A stretch of 64,000 nucleotides of DNA from an uncultured Eubacteriales bacterium (GTDB lineage: Bacteria > Bacillota > Clostridia > Oscillospirales > Acutalibacteraceae). This document shows, in pieces, positions 1 to 9,523 of the stretch (positions are counted from its first letter, which is position 1; each line of letters starts with the position of its first letter). The translations under genes were made by a program, and so were the position numbers. Location of the stretch: the NCBI GenBank assembly GCA_958417225.1, contig CATZCM010000004.1, positions 14,988 through 78,987 on the forward strand, in the 5' to 3' direction. Under the pieces are notes generated by a model. It was not told where the DNA came from. It ran no database searches and worked only from the letters and a program-made list of their open reading frames with translations.

Positions 1-116
1 ACTACTACTATGTCATTTCCTTCACGATAAGTCTTTTCTATGATGTTTGCAACACTTTCAAGTCGATTTTTATCTGCAACAGACGTACCCCCAAACTTTT
101 GAACAATAAATCCCAT
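1..116 (-). CDS. lysC: Aspartate kinase, N-terminal part (cut by the window edge)
   Basis: Only the first 38 or so codons are inside the window. They read MGFIVQKFGGTSVADKNRLE and continue through a helix ending IVVV. KFGGTSV is the nucleotide-binding signature of aspartokinases, which phosphorylate aspartate in the first step of lysine, methionine and threonine synthesis. A GAGGTG ribosome binding site lies just upstream of the ATG. Regulatory ACT domains would lie outside the window, so the isozyme class cannot be judged. Confidence 0.85.
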   Translation of the reverse strand, partial: MGFIVQKFGGTSVADKNRLESVANIIEKTYREGNDIVV

Positions 117-193
117 ATACTACACCTCGCAAATTTATGAGTCATAGGATATACTATTCAAAAGCTAAAATATAAGAAACTACTTTTTATTAT

Positions 194-2413
194 TCACCTT
201 TTGTCCCTCAGATAAACCGACCCTTTTTCATCATCTTTTTCAGGTTTACAATTCCTCTTCTTTAAACCAGCGGTTTTTGATTGTTCAGTTACATTTTGAT
301 CTGCATTATTAATTATCACATGCTGCATCTCCTCCGCTAACTTTTCTGCTAAATTTTCCTCTTTTGCAGTAACTGATGGTTTAGAATTCAAATTCACCTT
401 TTTTGCTAAAGTTTTCTGATCATAATACCCCACGCTATATCCGGGTATTTCTTCAGTTCCTTCTGGAATTCCTGTTTGTGGGTTATAATAACATTTTATT
501 ACTTTAGGATCAAGAGAGAACGTTTTCTTTTCTTTTTTGCCTAAATACTTAGACATAATTTCTTTCCACGCTCTCTGTGCAAACCAATAATCCGGCAAAG
601 CTCTAGGGTTTTTGTAACCGGTCCACGCTCCTGCAACTGCATACGGACTTGCCCCTATAAACCAGCTATCATTTTGATCAGTTGTACCAGTCTTACCATA
701 CAGTTCCCAATCGGAAATATTAGCAGAAGTACCCGTTCCCCCGGTTATAACTGTTCTTAATATTTGATTCATTATAGTCGCCGATTCTGAACTTATCGCA
801 CGTTCTCCAATTTTGTTTCTATTGTCAAGAAGAATTCGCCCTTCTCTATCCTTAACACAAAAATAAGTATACGGTTTATTGTAAACCCCGCCATTTCCAA
901 AAATTTGGAATGCAGCTGTCATTTCACGTACTGTTGTGCCATTTTTAAGTCCACCAAGTGCAAACCCCACTAAAGTATTTGCATCTTCATTCTTATCAAG
1001 AGTAGTAAATCCAAGCTTTTCCGTCATAAAAGCATATGCCGACTGTGGAGTTAATGTCTGTAAAACCCTCGCTGACGCTACGTTTGATGACCACTGAACG
1101 CACTTTTGTAGTGGCATATCCGGAAATTGTCTCCCATTTGGTCCCGGCTTGTCCCCATAGAAATTTTGAAGCAACGCCCCAGGTATGATAGATGAATAAT
1201 TATAAAGCCCTTTATCTATAGCTGGTGCATAAACTGCAATTGGTTTAATCGATGACCCTGGTTGTCGCACTGCATCAACTGAATTATCGAAATCTAGATC
1301 ATGTTCTTTAGGATTTCTCGAACCCAAATTTGCAAGAACTCTGCCATCAAACCCAATCATCATAAAACCAAGTTCAAAATCCTTATCTGTCGGTAATATT
1401 GTACCTTCAGAAATCACATCATCACAAGCCTTTTGAGCATCTTTATCCATCGCAGAGTAAATTTGTAACCCTTGTGTCCGAATCATTTCCCAAGCCGTAT
1501 CCTCACCAACTCCTAGTTGTTCACATAGATCATGAACAACATCCATAAGCATCATATCCATGTACCAATTTCTTGTAGCACTAGTTTCTGTCTCTTCCCC
1601 TGCTTTCTGCACAAATTTCATATCTGCAGACTCCTGCATTGCCTGATCGAACTGTTCCTTAGAAATTTTCTGTTGATCATACATTTCTTTTATTATGATT
1701 TCACGGCGTTTTTTGTTTTCATCCGGATGGCTAAACGGATTGAATTTCGATGGATTTTGAGTAATCCCCACTATTGCTGCACTCTCCGCTATCGAACAGT
1801 CTTTTACATCCTTATCAAAGTAAATTTTTGCAGCTGATTGTACACCGCGGCATCCTGCACCAAAGTAAACAATATTCAAATATGCCTCTATAATTTCATC
1901 CTTTGAGTGGTCCTTTTCAAAATTACGCGCCCTAAACATTTCACGCACTTTTCTCAATAAACTAACTTCATTATCCTCAGTAAGATTTTTTATTAATTGC
2001 TGCGTCAATGTAGATCCACCATTGCTATTTTTAGAAAATAAACTTTTCACTGCCCCAAGAGTTCTCACTAAATCTACACCATTGTGTTTGTAAAAGCGTT
2101 TATCCTCTATCGCAACAACAGCTTCTCTCATCGCTAGTGGTATATCTTTAAAATCAACCCAAACCCTATTTTCAACTCCGTGTATTCTATCATATTCAAC
2201 AGGATCACCATTTTCATCATTTACATATATAAAACTAGTAAGATGCAACTTGGTAGCTTTAACATCATACGGGATTCTGTCATCCGCAAATTTCAATACA
2301 AACGCTGCTGTATACATTACCGCCACAATTGTTGTAAAAATCGCAACCGCTATAGCTGTACTTAAAATTTTAAATCCTATACTTAATTTATTTTTCAATA
2401 TATTTCTCTCCAT
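194..2413 (-). CDS. Class A penicillin-binding protein (transglycosylase/transpeptidase)
   Basis: A bifunctional peptidoglycan synthase of 739 residues, anchored by one N-terminal membrane helix (about 13-42) with the rest outside. The GT51 glycosyltransferase domain shows EDKRFYKHNGVD (from 103, Glu103 the likely catalytic base) and GGSTLTQQLIKN (132-143). The transpeptidase domain has the three penicilloyl-serine motifs in order: SSIK at 387-390 with nucleophile Ser387, SSN at 442-444, and KTGT at 574-577. The tail after about 660 is lysine/glutamate-rich and looks disordered. It resembles the PBP1A/PonA group, which polymerises glycan strands and cross-links them. It is divergent from the small gene at 2494, and no operon partner is evident. 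Confidence 0.93.
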   Translation of the reverse strand: MERNILKNKLSIGFKILSTAIAVAIFTTIVAVMYTAAFVLKFADDRIPYDVKATKLHLTSFIYVNDENGDPVEYDRIHGVENRVWVDFKDIPLAMREAVVAIEDKRFYKHNGVDLVRTLGAVKSLFSKNSNGGSTLTQQLIKNLTEDNEVSLLRKVREMFRARNFEKDHSKDEIIEAYLNIVYFGAGCRGVQSAAKIYFDKDVKDCSIAESAAIVGITQNPSKFNPFSHPDENKKRREIIIKEMYDQQKISKEQFDQAMQESADMKFVQKAGEETETSATRNWYMDMMLMDVVHDLCEQLGVGEDTAWEMIRTQGLQIYSAMDKDAQKACDDVISEGTILPTDKDFELGFMMIGFDGRVLANLGSRNPKEHDLDFDNSVDAVRQPGSSIKPIAVYAPAIDKGLYNYSSIIPGALLQNFYGDKPGPNGRQFPDMPLQKCVQWSSNVASARVLQTLTPQSAYAFMTEKLGFTTLDKNEDANTLVGFALGGLKNGTTVREMTAAFQIFGNGGVYNKPYTYFCVKDREGRILLDNRNKIGERAISSESATIMNQILRTVITGGTGTSANISDWELYGKTGTTDQNDSWFIGASPYAVAGAWTGYKNPRALPDYWFAQRAWKEIMSKYLGKKEKKTFSLDPKVIKCYYNPQTGIPEGTEEIPGYSVGYYDQKTLAKKVNLNSKPSVTAKEENLAEKLAEEMQHVIINNADQNVTEQSKTAGLKKRNCKPEKDDEKGSVYLRDKR

Positions 2414-2493
2414 TTTAAACTATTTTCGAAATTAAAACTGAACGTCGAATAAACTTCAAAATTTTTCAAACAATACCATAAGAGGTGATCGTA

Positions 2494-2883
2494 ATGAAAA
2501 TCATAGATTTTAATAACTATGAAGCACGAAAAAAATTTGCTATACACCTTATCATAGGTACGCTTTTTTTCATCGCTGCAAGTATAGTTGTAAATTTTGC
2601 ACTAAGCGCAAAAGCAAACCAAAATCAAAATCAAAACCAAACTCCCATATCAAATTCAGAAAAATCCACTTCATCCTCAACTAGCACTACAAAACGAACC
2701 TACATCATAAAAAGTTATAATGGAAAGGTTGCTGCATTTGAAAGTGGCAACGATGAACCTTTTCGGGTTACTAACATTTTGATCGATGAACTCCCAAACA
2801 AAGACCGTGAGATACTTACAAATGGACTAGAAGTTGACTCACAAAAGGAACTCATTGCTATTTTAGAGGACTACTGTAGTTAA
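2494..2883 (+). CDS. Membrane-anchored protein with BofC-C-terminal-like domain
   Basis: About 129 residues: a short cytoplasmic start, one membrane helix (roughly 16-40), an Asn/Gln-Ser/Thr-rich linker, then a compact domain reading YIIKSYNGKVAAFES...LPNKDREIL...LEDYCS. That ending pattern (ligand-like beta strands, LP..D...L..G, then LEDY.S) is what I know from the C-terminal domain of BofC-like proteins of spore-forming Firmicutes, so the family call is by resemblance. BofC itself controls SpoIVB signalling during sporulation; that role is not shown here. An upstream GTG at 2485 lies within the AGAGGTGA ribosome binding site, so the ATG at 2494 is preferred. The 3' end overlaps the convergent gene by 4 bases. 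Confidence 0.6.
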   Translation: MKIIDFNNYEARKKFAIHLIIGTLFFIAASIVVNFALSAKANQNQNQNQTPISNSEKSTSSSTSTTKRTYIIKSYNGKVAAFESGNDEPFRVTNILIDELPNKDREILTNGLEVDSQKELIAILEDYCS

Positions 2884-3428
2884 TTTTTATCACATGATTT
2901 ATCCTTATTCGGGAAAAAAAATCTATTCACAAGTGTAGCCACTACTATCCCTACACACGTATGCCAAACTCTATTAAAAACATATAATAATATACTTGTC
3001 ATATGAACATTTTCCGCCTGAGTTTCGTACATCAAAACTACACTAACTAAAACAATGCACCCAATCTGAACAGACTCCCTATATTTAATCACATTGCAAA
3101 AATATATTACAACAAGCAAACACAGTGGAATAATTACAATACTCAAAAGTTCAGCATTGATACCCGGATAGAAGTGATAAAAACACAATACCGCACAACC
3201 TATAATTCCTCCAACAACTGTTCCAATCGTTCTTTGAATGCCTTTTTTGATAGACTTGTTATATGTCTGTTGCATGCATATAATCGCTGCAATGCACGCA
3301 AATGTAGCCCCAACTTGTTTCACAAAGTACGAAATAATTAAACATATCGCCACTGCGATTGCGCTCTTGATGGCCCTAAAACCCAATCGATAATGGATAT
3401 TCAAACTTATCTCTCCTATACTAATCAA
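2880..3428 (-). CDS. FUSC/aromatic acid exporter-like membrane protein
   Basis: A 182-residue protein made almost entirely of hydrophobic helices, with an N-terminal RLGFRAIKSAIAVAICLIIS and an RTIGTVVGGIIG segment (about 65-76). These are typical of the ArAE_1 (DUF939) half of fusaric-acid-resistance-type proteins. The family is thought to export small aromatic acids, but substrates are rarely known. It lacks the soluble C-terminal half of longer members. It overlaps the end of fmt by 8 bases, so it is probably the last gene of the remA-gmk-rpoZ-priA-def-fmt transcript, a position more often held by rsmB in Firmicutes. Confidence 0.7.
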   Translation of the reverse strand: MISIGEISLNIHYRLGFRAIKSAIAVAICLIISYFVKQVGATFACIAAIICMQQTYNKSIKKGIQRTIGTVVGGIIGCAVLCFYHFYPGINAELLSIVIIPLCLLVVIYFCNVIKYRESVQIGCIVLVSVVLMYETQAENVHMTSILLYVFNRVWHTCVGIVVATLVNRFFFPNKDKSCDKN

Positions 3429-4347
3429 AAAAATTATTCTTATCTTTTTTACTCTGTCCCCTCACAAATTCCTCTCCCGACATACGTTTTTTTCCGGCCG
3501 GTTGAACTTGTAGAAGTTTAAGTGCTGTATTGTCCGCACACATAACCACCGCATTTTTCTCATCAACTATCGAGCCAGGAGTTCCCTTATATCCAGTTAC
3601 AATCTGAGTTTTGTGCACTTTAAGTACCTTTCCCCCAAAAGTTGCAATCGCGCCTGGCCATGGATTTAGACCTCTTACTAGATTATGTATTGTTAAACTT
3701 GATTTATTAAAATCAATTTTGGACATTGATTTATCGAGCATTGGGGCATATGACGACAACTCATCATCTTGTCTTATTCTAGGAGCAGATCTTCTTTCGA
3801 TCCGGCCAATCGTATCAATCAACAACTCTGCTCCCACCTCACACAACCGATCAAAAAGTTCCCCTGATGTCTCATTTGGATCAATTCGAACTAAACTTTG
3901 CAAAATAATATCACCAGTATCCAAACCCTCATTCATGTACATAGTTGTGACTCCCGTCATCTCATCACCATTAATCACCGACCACTGGATCGGTGCTGCT
4001 CCTCTGTACTTCGGCAAAAGTGACCCATGAACATTTATACAGCCATAACGCGGAATGTTAAGTATTTGTTTTGGCAGTATCTTACCGTATGCCACAACCA
4101 CTATCATATCCGGTGCTAAATCCAACACCATTTTTATTATATTTTCCGATTTGAGTGTACTTGGCTGAATTACCTTAAGCCCTAACTCTAATGCCTTTTC
4201 TTTCACAGGACTTTGTGAAAGCTCTTGACTTCGACCTTTTGGTTTATCCGGGTTAGTAAACACTGCACAAATATTATAATCATTTTCATAAAGCTTCTCA
4301 AGACACGGAACTGCAAAATCCGGAGTCCCCATAAAAATAACCTTCAC
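3421..4347 (-). CDS. fmt: Methionyl-tRNA formyltransferase
   Basis: Transfers a formyl group from 10-formyl-THF to initiator Met-tRNA. The 308-residue length is normal. The N-terminal Rossmann-type domain begins MKVIFMGTPDFAVPCLEKL. The catalytic stretch INVHGSLLPKYRGAAPIQWS starts near residue 104 (Asn105 and His107 correspond to the catalytic Asn and His), and LDTGD (142-146) supplies the catalytic Asp. The C-terminal tRNA-binding domain is present (NPWPGAIATFGG). It follows def by about 37 bases, which fits the def-fmt pairing of formylation with deformylation. Confidence 0.97.
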   Translation of the reverse strand: MKVIFMGTPDFAVPCLEKLYENDYNICAVFTNPDKPKGRSQELSQSPVKEKALELGLKVIQPSTLKSENIIKMVLDLAPDMIVVVAYGKILPKQILNIPRYGCINVHGSLLPKYRGAAPIQWSVINGDEMTGVTTMYMNEGLDTGDIILQSLVRIDPNETSGELFDRLCEVGAELLIDTIGRIERRSAPRIRQDDELSSYAPMLDKSMSKIDFNKSSLTIHNLVRGLNPWPGAIATFGGKVLKVHKTQIVTGYKGTPGSIVDEKNAVVMCADNTALKLLQVQPAGKKRMSGEEFVRGQSKKDKNNFFD

Positions 4348-4384
4348 ACTAAAATCCCCCTACATATTAAAATCCATGTAAATA

Positions 4385-4849
4385 CTAATCAATATCATCA
4401 CAATCTAACATTTCAATTGCCTTATCAATAAACAAAATTCCATCCAAATGATCTATTTCATGACAAAAAGCCCTTGCCTTTAAACCTTCACCCTCAATTG
4501 AAAAAAGATTCCCGTGCCTATCAAAAGCCTGAACTGATACATTCATCGGTCGAACCGTAATTCCCGCTTTTCCAGGACACGATAAACACGCTTCCACCTC
4601 TGTTTGCTCTCCTGACGTTTTCATTATAACTGGATTTATAAGCTCACAAAGCCCATCTCCAACATCAACTATTGCAATTCTGCGTAAAATACCAATTTGT
4701 GGTGCTGCGAGTCCTACCCCATCCGCTTCTATCAAAGTCTCCCTCATATCGTCAAGTATCATATGCAGCCTCTCATCAAATTTTTCAACCGGTCTACACT
4801 TTTTTCGCAAAACATCGTCGCCTTCAAGTACAATATTCCTAATAGCCAT
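4385..4849 (-). CDS. def: Peptide deformylase
   Basis: Iron/zinc hydrolase of 154 residues that removes the N-formyl group from new proteins. The three family motifs are visible: GVGLAAPQIG (44-53), EACLS (86-90, Cys88 a metal ligand) and HEIDH (130-134, both His ligands and the catalytic Glu131). The second motif carries Ala where most deformylases have Gly (EGCLS), a conservative change. It lies between priA and fmt in the expected order. Confidence 0.96.
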   Translation of the reverse strand: MAIRNIVLEGDDVLRKKCRPVEKFDERLHMILDDMRETLIEADGVGLAAPQIGILRRIAIVDVGDGLCELINPVIMKTSGEQTEVEACLSCPGKAGITVRPMNVSVQAFDRHGNLFSIEGEGLKARAFCHEIDHLDGILFIDKAIEMLDCDDID

Positions 4850-4943
4850 AAAAAATCCTCCTATTCATTTCAATATTTTAGTTTCAAAATAAAAATCACG
4901 CTTCATACAACAAGGCCCAAATCTCACACAATAGTTTTTTCTA

Positions 4944-7175
4944 TCAAATTACTGTATCTGGATTCATATCCACCGACGAAATAACCTTCGAGTAAGTACG
5001 ATTAAGTTCAAACTTATCCACAAACTCATTCAATTTATTGCGAAAAGCAATATTGTTCCGACACTTTATAATAATTCTGTATCTATATTGATTATTCACT
5101 TTATATATAGAAGCTCTAGACGGACCCAAAATTCTCATTGGTAACTTTTTTTCCTGTGCTATACCATTTTTAATCAGTTCTAAAAAGAACTTTGCTGCAC
5201 TTAAAGATTTCACCTCATCCGTACTTGTAAAGCTTACCACACACATATCCGAAAATGGTGGATATAACATAACTTTTCTCAAATTTATTTCTGATCTGTA
5301 AAACGCTTCATAATCTTGCCTCGCCGCTAATTTTATTATTGGATTCTCAGGTGTATACGTCTGTATTATGGCTCTCGATCGTCCTCCGGATCTACCAGAT
5401 CTGCCGACTACCTGAGTCAAGAGTGAAAATGTTCGTTCATAACTTCTAAAGTCATCATTATACAAAGACTGATCTGCTGACAGAACTCCCACTAAAGTTA
5501 CATCTGGGAAATCCAAGCCTTTTGCAATCATTTGCGTACCAATCATTATATCATACTCTTTTTGACGAAATTTAGCAAAGGCTTGTTCATGAGCAAATCG
5601 TGCCATCGTTGTATCCGTATCCATCCTAAGCACTCTAGCCCCAGGTAATTTTTGCAAAAGATCATCCTCAGCTCTTTGAGTTCCCATCCCAGAAAAATGA
5701 ACTTGATTTTCATGACATGACGGGCACTCACTCGAAAACGGAACTGAATATCCACAATAATGACACATAAGACGATCATTTGCCTTATGGTATATAAGTG
5801 AAATACTGCAATTAGGACACGAAAGCACCTGAGAACATTTTCTACACGACGCAAAAGTATTATATCCACGTCTATTAAGCAGAACTATTGACTGTTCATT
5901 TTTTTTAAGATTGTCCCTCAATTGTTCCAAAAGTGCATTACTTATCTGAGATGTGTTTCCACTCATCAATTCTTTATTCATGTCAACAATTGAAACTTCC
6001 GGTAACTTTGCTTCCCCATAACGCTTAGTTAATTTATGAAGCGAATATTTGCCACTTTGTGCATAAAAGAACGTTTCCACACTGGGAGTAGCTGACGACA
6101 ACAACAACAAACATTTGTTCTCTACAGCACGAAACTTAGCTACGTCCCGAGCATGAAACCTTGGTGATGATTCTGATTTATACGTATATTCTTGTTCCTC
6201 ATCCATTATAATAAGCCCCAAATTCTCCACCGGAGCAAACACCGCTGATCTTGTACCTATAACTATTTTAGCACTTTTGTCTTTGACACTTTTCCACTGA
6301 ATCATTCTCTCTCTGTCACTAAGACCACTATGGAATACAGCTATTCCTCTACCAAACTTATCAACAAACACAGAAATCATCTGTGGTGTCAATGAAATCT
6401 CCGGAACCATAACAATCACACTTTTGCCCAAATTCACAACATGTTTAATAAGTTTCATAAATACTGAAGTTTTCCCGCTACCCGTAATCCCATACAAAAG
6501 CGACACTCGACCTTTATTTTCATTAATTTCTCTCAGAAGGCCTTTATATACAAATTCCTGATCCTCAGTCAATACAATGCTCTTTGTTTCACAATCAACT
6601 CTTGTAGCAATATTCAAAAAAGATCCCTGACTTGACTCCATACACTCAACTATACCATTTTTCACAAGAGAATTAAGAACTGATACCGTCGTCCCCGTAA
6701 AGTAATTCACTTCTTTAGCGGACATTTCTCCTTTTTGTGCAAGTACCTCACAAACTGCTTTTTGTTTTGTAGAAAGTTTTAATTTGCACTCATCAATACC
6801 ATCTTTTAACCGAAATGTCTTTATTATACGTTCTTTCGTATTATTCAACAATTTACTAGGTAAAAAAGTTTTTATTATTTTAAACAAAGTGCATTGATAT
6901 CGATCCTTCATCCAAATTGCAAGATCTAACATTTCATTTGTAAGAACAGGAACATCATCTAATACACTTATTACACTTTTGCATTTTTCAGAAACCTCAT
7001 CCTCATTGTTTCTTTCAAAAATCATTCCATCCCGAATGGAATTCCCACTACCAAAAGGGATTTTCACCCTACATCCAGGAAATGCCACATCGCAAAGTTC
7101 ATCCGGAACTTTATAGGAAAAAAGTTTATCAAAAGATCTTTTCACATTATCAACCGCAACACTAACTGTAATCAA
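4944..7175 (-). CDS. priA: Primosomal replication-restart helicase PriA
   Basis: A 743-residue superfamily 2 helicase that reloads the replisome at stalled forks. The N-terminal part is the 3'-DNA-binding domain. Walker A GITGSGKT is at 229-236 and motif II DEEQE at 325-329; PriA proteins usually have His in the fourth place (DEEH), so the Gln is noteworthy. The zinc region starting CRKCSQVLSCPNC (near 440) holds eight cysteines in CxxC pairs. GTQMIAKGLDFPDVTLVGV and QVVGRSGRSG are helicase motifs V and VI. Its ATG overlaps the end of rpoZ by 4 bases. The coaBC gene often found between rpoZ and priA in Bacillus is absent. Confidence 0.96.
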   Translation of the reverse strand: MITVSVAVDNVKRSFDKLFSYKVPDELCDVAFPGCRVKIPFGSGNSIRDGMIFERNNEDEVSEKCKSVISVLDDVPVLTNEMLDLAIWMKDRYQCTLFKIIKTFLPSKLLNNTKERIIKTFRLKDGIDECKLKLSTKQKAVCEVLAQKGEMSAKEVNYFTGTTVSVLNSLVKNGIVECMESSQGSFLNIATRVDCETKSIVLTEDQEFVYKGLLREINENKGRVSLLYGITGSGKTSVFMKLIKHVVNLGKSVIVMVPEISLTPQMISVFVDKFGRGIAVFHSGLSDRERMIQWKSVKDKSAKIVIGTRSAVFAPVENLGLIIMDEEQEYTYKSESSPRFHARDVAKFRAVENKCLLLLSSATPSVETFFYAQSGKYSLHKLTKRYGEAKLPEVSIVDMNKELMSGNTSQISNALLEQLRDNLKKNEQSIVLLNRRGYNTFASCRKCSQVLSCPNCSISLIYHKANDRLMCHYCGYSVPFSSECPSCHENQVHFSGMGTQRAEDDLLQKLPGARVLRMDTDTTMARFAHEQAFAKFRQKEYDIMIGTQMIAKGLDFPDVTLVGVLSADQSLYNDDFRSYERTFSLLTQVVGRSGRSGGRSRAIIQTYTPENPIIKLAARQDYEAFYRSEINLRKVMLYPPFSDMCVVSFTSTDEVKSLSAAKFFLELIKNGIAQEKKLPMRILGPSRASIYKVNNQYRYRIIIKCRNNIAFRNKLNEFVDKFELNRTYSKVISSVDMNPDTVI

Positions 7176-7375
7176 TCATCTCTCTCCGGTTCTAAGATTT
7201 CGTACTTATGTTCCTTAAAATCCTTTATTGCTAAATTGACTGGTTTTTCAACAATTTGCTCTTTATTGCGATCCATTTTATCTGCAATTTCTCTAGCCCT
7301 TTTCGATACCGCCATTACAAGAGCATATCTACTTTCTTTTCCTTTGAGCATATCATCGACAGATGGTTTAATCAT
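7172..7375 (-). CDS. rpoZ: RNA polymerase omega subunit
   Basis: A 67-residue omega subunit, begun at the ATG giving MIKPSVDDMLKGKESRYALV. The ATG 15 bases upstream (7390) overlaps GAGGTG, the evident ribosome binding site, so it is unlikely to be the start. The SRYALVMAVSKRAREIAD block is the conserved beta-prime-binding helix. The gene overlaps the end of gmk by 8 bases and priA by 4, showing tight translational coupling in the remA-gmk-rpoZ-priA string. Confidence 0.93.
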   Translation of the reverse strand: MIKPSVDDMLKGKESRYALVMAVSKRAREIADKMDRNKEQIVEKPVNLAIKDFKEHKYEILEPERDD

Positions 7376-7976
7376 TTTCAAGCACCTCATTTATTATTTT
7401 TGTCATTCTGAAAGATCTATACCTTTCAGACTTAATTATATTGCATACAGCTGACGCACATTCGTCTACATTGTCGTTTACCACAACGTAATCATATCCA
7501 AATGCAAGTCCAACCTCATGTCTAGCCACATTTAAACGCTTTTCTCTTGCACATTCGTCCTCCGTATTTCTATTTAAAAGTCTTTCCTCTAACACTTTCA
7601 TCGACGGCGGCAGTACAAAAACCCCAACGGCATCTTTGCATCTACTACGAACCATTTCTGCACCTTTCACTTCAATTTTCAACACAACATTGTATCCTTC
7701 ATCAAGCCACTTTTCCACCATTTTTTTTGGAGTCCCGTAATAATTGTCACAATACTGCACATACTCAAGAAGTTCATTATTACTTATCATCTCCATAAAA
7801 TCTTCTTTAGAAGTAAAAAAATAATCTTTTCCATCTATTTCGCCATCTCGTGCAGCTCTTGTAGTTGATGATATAGATTGCTTTATTGTAGGATCTTTCT
7901 TCAAAACTTCACTGAGGATTGTATCTTTTCCGGCGCCGGACGGTGCTGAAAAAACTATAAGTAACCCTTTATTCAT
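7368..7976 (-). CDS. gmk: Guanylate kinase
   Basis: Phosphorylates GMP to GDP with ATP, feeding GTP and (p)ppGpp pools. At 202 residues it is of normal size. The P-loop SAPSGAGKDTIL lies at 9-20, the GMP-binding STTRAARDGEIDGKDYFF is near 37-54, and the lid region ERLLNRNTE is near 131. It follows remA by about 20 bases, the standard Firmicute arrangement. Confidence 0.97.
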   Translation of the reverse strand: MNKGLLIVFSAPSGAGKDTILSEVLKKDPTIKQSISSTTRAARDGEIDGKDYFFTSKEDFMEMISNNELLEYVQYCDNYYGTPKKMVEKWLDEGYNVVLKIEVKGAEMVRSRCKDAVGVFVLPPSMKVLEERLLNRNTEDECAREKRLNVARHEVGLAFGYDYVVVNDNVDECASAVCNIIKSERYRSFRMTKIINEVLEND

Positions 7977-7998
7977 AACTTCTCCTCCTAATTATACA

Positions 7999-8238
7999 TT
8001 ATTCTTTTTCCGAAAGTCTATTAGTAATTGTTTCTAACTGTAAGCCAGATAAAATAACATGTCCACTATTCATTACAATAACTGATTTCGTTTTTCTCCC
8101 ACATGTTGCATCAATTAACACAGTTTTTTCCTTTGCATCCTGAATAATTCTTTTTATTGGCGCCGAATCCTGAGTCAAAACCGCAACAACTTTATCTTTG
8201 GATATCGCATTTCCAAATCCTATATTTACAAAATCCAT
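7999..8238 (-). CDS. remA: RemA-like DNA-binding regulator (DUF370)
   Basis: A 79-residue protein starting MDFVNIGFGNAISKDKVVAV, with SAPIKRIIQDAKEKTVLIDA and HVILSGLQLETITNRL blocks that match the RemA family closely. In Bacillus subtilis RemA is an oligomeric ring that activates biofilm-matrix operons; in clostridia its targets are mostly unknown. It is the first gene of the operon, with its own promoter directly upstream. Confidence 0.9.
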   Translation of the reverse strand: MDFVNIGFGNAISKDKVVAVLTQDSAPIKRIIQDAKEKTVLIDATCGRKTKSVIVMNSGHVILSGLQLETITNRLSEKE

Positions 8239-8265
8239 ACTTCACCTCCAAATAGCTTTCTTATT

Positions 8266-8295
8266 AGTATACCTCTTTTACTGTCATCTTGTCAA
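8266..8295 (-). promoter_or_regulatory. Vegetative promoter of the remA-gmk-rpoZ-priA operon
   Basis: On the minus strand a perfect TTGACA (8290-8295) is followed after 18 bases by TATACT (8266-8271), 28 bases before the remA ATG. This is a sigma-A type promoter. It lies back to back with the nagZ promoter. Confidence 0.8.
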
Positions 8296-8329
8296 ATTTT
8301 AATTTACTACAAAAAAATAAATCTCACCG

Positions 8330-8358
8330 TTGACATCATTAAAATAGTTTGATACACT
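8330..8358 (+). promoter_or_regulatory. Vegetative promoter of nagZ
   Basis: TTGACA (8330-8335), a 17-base spacer and TACACT (8353-8358), 36 bases before the nagZ ATG, which has an AGAAAGGA ribosome binding site. Confidence 0.8.
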
Positions 8359-8394
8359 AGATTTAAATATTTTTAGAAAGGACGGTTACCACAT

Positions 8395-9516
8395 ATGAAA
8401 ATAACTATTTTGAGCGTAATACTGACATTAATTTTAATATTATCCGCTTGTAGCAAAAAATCAATTTCTGAACGCACTTTGGAAAAAATGAATCTCCATG
8501 AAAAAATATCTCAACTTTTCATATTACAACCTGAAGCACTGAAACTTTCACCTGACGATCCCGACAACACCACAACAGTTTCTAGCAGTACAACGGAATT
8601 TCTGAAAAAATATCCTATCGGAGGCGTTATTTTTTTCGGACGCAATGTTCAAAACCCTGACCAATTGACTTCTTTCACCGCATCGCTCCAAAACAATAGC
8701 ACAATTCCTCTCTTCATGAGCATTGATGAAGAAGGCGGTAAGGTGGCACGAATTGCTAACTCTGATAATTTCAACGAACCAAAGTACTCCAGCATGGAGC
8801 AAATCGGTGAAACGAACAACACCTCTAACGCATACGAAGTAGGGCATACAATTGGCACATACCTGAAAAAATACGGATTCAATTTAGACTTTGCTCCCGT
8901 AGCAGACATCAACACCAATCCCCAAAATCGAGTAATTGGTAACCGGGCATTTGGTAGTACCCCAAACCTAGTATCAGATATGGTATCTGCTACAATTGAT
9001 GGATTTCACAAAACTGGCGTAATGTGTTGCATAAAACATTTTCCAGGACACGGTGACACATCTAAAGACACCCACGATGAATACGTAGCAGTCAATAAAA
9101 CCTGGAACGAATTACTTTCTTGTGAATTAAGCCCATTTATAAATTCGCTTCATTCCACAGACATGGTAATGATCGCGCACATCACAACCCCCAATATAAC
9201 ATCCGACAACCTCCCAGCTTCACTTTCGCAAGACATTATAAAAGGCAAATTAAGAAATGAACTTGGGTTTAATGGTGTAGTAATCACAGATTCGCTTCGT
9301 ATGGGAGCAATCACCAACCACTATTCAGCAGCTGAATGTGCTATAAAAACTATCTTGGCTGGTACAGACATCATTTTAATGCCAAATGACTTTATGGAAG
9401 CCTATAATGGAATATACAACGCTGTAAAAGACGGAACTATAACTGAAGATAATATTAACGAAAGTGTTCTCAGGATTTTAAAGCTAAAAGAAAAATACAA
9501 CTTATTGGCAGACTAA
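8395..9516 (+). CDS. nagZ: GH3 beta-N-acetylhexosaminidase, lipoprotein (NagZ-like)
   Basis: A 373-residue glycosidase expected to release N-acetylglucosamine from muropeptides during wall recycling. The start is a lipoprotein signal with lipobox LSAC (Cys19 lipidated), so it sits on the outer face of the membrane, as in Gram-positive NagZ proteins. The family signature KHFPGHGDTSKDTH (214-227) carries the His-Asp acid/base dyad of NagZ enzymes, and Asp299 in VVITDSLRMGAI is the predicted nucleophile. The single-domain length fits NagZ rather than larger beta-glucosidases. It is transcribed alone between a promoter and a terminator. Confidence 0.92.
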   Translation: MKITILSVILTLILILSACSKKSISERTLEKMNLHEKISQLFILQPEALKLSPDDPDNTTTVSSSTTEFLKKYPIGGVIFFGRNVQNPDQLTSFTASLQNNSTIPLFMSIDEEGGKVARIANSDNFNEPKYSSMEQIGETNNTSNAYEVGHTIGTYLKKYGFNLDFAPVADINTNPQNRVIGNRAFGSTPNLVSDMVSATIDGFHKTGVMCCIKHFPGHGDTSKDTHDEYVAVNKTWNELLSCELSPFINSLHSTDMVMIAHITTPNITSDNLPASLSQDIIKGKLRNELGFNGVVITDSLRMGAITNHYSAAECAIKTILAGTDIILMPNDFMEAYNGIYNAVKDGTITEDNINESVLRILKLKEKYNLLAD

Positions 9517-9523
9517 AAAACGT

